A stretch of DNA of 64,000 nt from Panorpa germanica. Lineage: Eukaryota; Arthropoda; Insecta; Mecoptera; Panorpidae. Positions within the stretch are counted from its first letter, which is position 1. Each line of letters begins with the position of its first letter. A model generated the notes under the pieces. The model searched no databases. It was not told where the DNA came from and worked only from the letters and a program-made list of their open reading frames with translations. Of the stretch, positions 60,819-64,000 are shown piece after piece. A program made the translations under genes and the position numbers. The stretch spans positions 2,418,001 to 2,482,000 of the forward strand of contig OY783219.1 in assembly GCA_963678705.1 (NCBI GenBank), given 5' to 3'.

Positions 60819-63586
60819 CATACATAGATGTGATACATACTTTTAACACCCATATTTCCATACTAATAAACGTGTATTTGTTTCAGATAGTAACCAGAAA
60901 AAAGATCTTCTCTAATCGCATAATTAGGTGAGTTACAAAATTTTGCATGTAACATATTTTTAAAATGATTTTCTCTCCTAATTTAAGGCAGCTCACAAAA
61001 CATTGGACGTTTTTCTTAAAGAAAGAAAGGCTTGTTTCAATCTAGGAGCACCCTTTTTTAAAAATTACTGTGCGCTGGTTTTTTTTATAAATGAGACTCA
61101 AACACATTAAAAAAATAAAAGCAAATAACAAAATACATATATGTTATGTATTTGAATTAGAAATGAACAAAACCAATAAGAAATTGCATGTCGCACGAGA
61201 AGGGTGGTAGCCAGAGGGTGAAAAAGCGGAGGAATGGGGTGAACTAGTACTTATTTAAAGAACAGTATAACAACACATGTACCCTTACTATAGGCACTCC
61301 ATCGTCTATGGTCTTTAGACCGCTACGGAGCCAGACTATAATAAAAATATGTAAACAGAGCCTTGGTAAATAAATTTCCAAGTAAACATATTTAGAAAAT
61401 GGAGTTGAAAAATCTAGTCAATATATTTGTACGTAGGAAATCGATTATTGTTTGGGTTTTTCATGTTTTCCAGTTGCTTTTTCAATTAGAATATTTACTA
61501 TTGACCGTTTCGGATTTTGGATAAATGAGACTGAATTTTGAACATATGAATTTAAAGAAATATAATTTTCTTTGTTAGTATATTACACAACAACAAAAAC
61601 ATTCAACATTTACACTTTATTTTACGACTAGACCTCAGACCCTCATGAACGAAACATATAACAATTCGAGTATCACACATTTCCATTTCAAAAACCAATT
61701 ACCGTTTCATTTCCATAATTTTCCAAACAACATTTAAACATTTATTTGATATTTTAGCATACTATCCCTTCACTTTCATCCCCGCTTCTCCTCTCATCAC
61801 CCTTTTCGCCAGGTTTCTCATTTAACGTGGTTTTCTGCCAACTAACATTGCGTTTTCCACCAACCACGATCACCGCCACCATCACGGACCACGGAGCAGT
61901 TCGTTAGTAGTAGCCCACTTATTTAGTTCAAATGAACTGGCTACAACGCTTTTAGTACGACCCAGAGTCCCTAGGTGGCCTAGGTGGTCTAGGTACTCGG
62001 TCTATCCTATAGCATTACACCGTGTATGATTTTTGATGTAAATACACAGTCACTTGTTATGATAAGTATATTATTCCGTCAGTGTACCTGCCTTTGTACA
62101 ACCTTATGTTATTGATCGAGCACTGAGAAGGGTCTCTGTGAATCCACGTATACTGGAAGAATAATGTTTTTAAATATATTTGTGCATATAAGAGTACATT
62201 AGAAATTAGATTACCATATCAGAAGTGGGGATGATCAATTTGCGGTGCTGCAATTTGCGTTATGACGCCCTGAGTCTCTCAATCAAATCTCTCACAGTTC
62301 AAATATTAGGGCGAAATTTCTTACCCAAACTTTATTGCCATTTACTTCGATAAGTTTCACCTGTCTTAAGGAAAAATTATCTGCGGTAGTACATTTTCCC
62401 TTAAAAATATATTTTGAATTCAATTTTCTTTTTAACATACATTTTCCAGTCAGCTTTTCTTTTTTATTTTTTAGAATAATATCAAACACATTACTTCATA
62501 CCTATCTGAACATAGTTTTACAATTCTTGTAAAAGTTTCTTAGCATTTTTATTGCTGTTACATCCATGCACACTATAACATTAATCTATCTATCTCGTTC
62601 TTTTTATTTTCTTTGGTTTTTCCTTTCTCTGTTCAACGTTTTTCCTTTGATGTTTAACACAACTGATGCGAATGTCACTTATTACGACACAACTTGACTA
62701 TGGCTGTGTGGTGAATTGTTGACTAGTACAGGAGTTGTCAACATTTGCTACACGTATGAGAGAACTTAGAAATTGATACAAAGTTTTTCTCGCTAGGAAT
62801 ATAAAACTGCATGACCCTAGTTAATGCAAAAATTGTTGGTTAAGCACTAGTTACAGTTACCAGTTCATTTTATTTTGGTACGTACTCCCACGCGAATGGC
62901 GATAAAGTGCTAATTTCGCCCACGTTCAGGCATCAATAGCTCCCAAAGTATTTGACATTGAGATATGAATGAGGTATCGTTTTGTAGAACAACTCAAAAG
63001 CTTTTAATAAAACACAAAGAAGTTGTACCTTGAAGACCTAGTTTTTGCAGTAGGCTCGATAGAAAAATATCAATGTTTTTTGCCAAAATATTTTATTTTA
63101 TTTCTTATTGTCTTTATTATTCTCTGGAACGACCGCTACTGATACTCACATAGATATACCATACATATTATAAATGAGACATTTTCACGTAATCTCTCTA
63201 TATTTTTAGATCAAAGAGACCCCAATTGAACACCCAATATTCTATGCCATACACATACTCCATAGATGAGAATATCCGTGTTTTCCTATTTTTTTGTTAT
63301 ATAAACTGAAAACTGTTTTTATTTTTTACTTATTTTTTAAATAGTATGAAGGCAATAACACAGAGGATTTTTCAATTGAAAATTCCAAACACATTTTCCT
63401 CCAGAATCGTTTGGTCGCAATCTGCAGCTTAGCTCGACATTCCACCAATAGCAATGGTATCCTACCGCATCGATAAGGTATAAGAATGACACCGTGTACT
63501 AGCTGCTGTACTCATGTATATTTATTGTGGCTATTGGACCATAAACTTCTTTTAAAATTAAATTATTGCAATTTATATTATATGTA
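60819..63586. other. AT-rich DNA, no gene recognised
   Basis: A G/C-richer patch at 61755-62000 contains the CTAGGTGG tandem. Two antiparallel ~65-codon frames at 62292-62532 cancel each other. Confidence 0.4.
61970..61996 (+). repeat. Three CTAGGTGGY-type units
   Basis: CCTAGGTGGCCTAGGTGGTC followed by TAGGTACTC; a short 9-bp tandem. Confidence 0.6.
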
Positions 63587-64000
63587 TACAGGGTTCCTCA
63601 AAAAATGTATACACAGTTCGAATTATTATAACTTTACTTTTTATACACATATAATTAATATTTAAATTACAAAAGAATCAAAGTTGAACAGTGCACACAA
63701 TTTTTTGGGATATATATTGATTTAGTTCAAACTTTTCACATCCCGATAACGTAGGTTGTACTGATATTAGTTAGTCTGATACATAAACGTTGAGTAGTTA
63801 TTTTTTTTCTGGTTAAGTGTTGGTTAAGATCAAGTGTACTTAATAAGTGAGGGTAAATTTTGTTACTTTTTGTGAAGCTTGATAGCTTGAAACATGAAAA
63901 CACAAAGCATGGCTTTCTTTTTCGCTAACATATTTGTTAATGTAAATATTAACTAACTAGAGGTTTTTTAACGGAGCTTACTGTACTACTAATTTCTAAA
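63587..64000 (+). mobile_element. Mariner-like element terminus, truncated by the window end
   Basis: TACAGGGTTCCTCAAAAAAT followed by GTATACACAG resembles the TIR of insect mariner-type elements, which begin CAGGGTG after a TA target. The following sequence is AT-rich and looks like a 5' UTR. No transposase motif appears before the window ends. A frame from the ATG at 63894 is soon closed. The right end is outside the window. Confidence 0.45.

Overview
This window looks like non-coding, repeat-rich DNA from a eukaryotic, probably insect, nuclear genome. Base composition is strongly AT-rich, and open reading frames are short and scattered. There are no operons or bacterial-style genes. The recognisable coding traces are remnants of insect-type non-LTR retrotransposons (Jockey-like, RTE-like and R1/I-like C-termini), and short DNA transposons with terminal inverted repeats (TIRs) are common. 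The 3' tail of one LINE family reminded me of hemipteran genomes, but that is memory and not a test; the order of insect is not established.

One convincing host-type gene is present, on the minus strand at 22557-21368. It has three exons joined by canonical GT..AG introns that keep one frame open, giving a predicted protein of 162 residues with a charged helical middle and an acidic Ser-Asp tail. A TATA box and Inr-like site lie upstream, and two polyadenylation signals lie downstream. I do not recognise the protein family.

Layout. 0-5 kb: one arm of a dispersed inverted repeat (1584-1880), an RTE-like/SINE-like module (3120-3492), an exon-like segment (3640-3915) and a 482-bp TIR element (4351-4832). 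5-10.5 kb: nearly featureless. 10.5-16 kb: a decayed LINE end, a decayed protein-like tract, a Jockey reverse transcriptase C-terminus, two copies of a ~220-bp MITE (one split by a 5'-truncated LINE with a 13-bp target-site duplication), a possible coding exon and a second MITE family (15742-15992). 17-23.7 kb: further repeats, the spliced gene, and a GC-rich 25-bp minisatellite (23252-23690). 24-32 kb: AT arrays, a tandem duplication, the second arm of the 1.6-kb repeat (29707-30060) and a long hairpin (31448-31550). 32-48 kb: mostly featureless, with a frameshifted protein-like tract at 39.1-39.8 kb, a promoter-like site and an RTE-like C-terminus (48000-48206). 50-55 kb: a hAT-type MITE with perfect 8-bp duplications, a LINE 3' tail and an R1/I-type C-terminal zinc knuckle. 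55-64 kb: a large AT array, a 154-codon hydrophobic reading frame, a dispersed repeat copy and a mariner-like terminus running off the window.

The retroelement and MITE remnants do not form a functional system. They record a history of nested insertions, and no gene partnership can be inferred.
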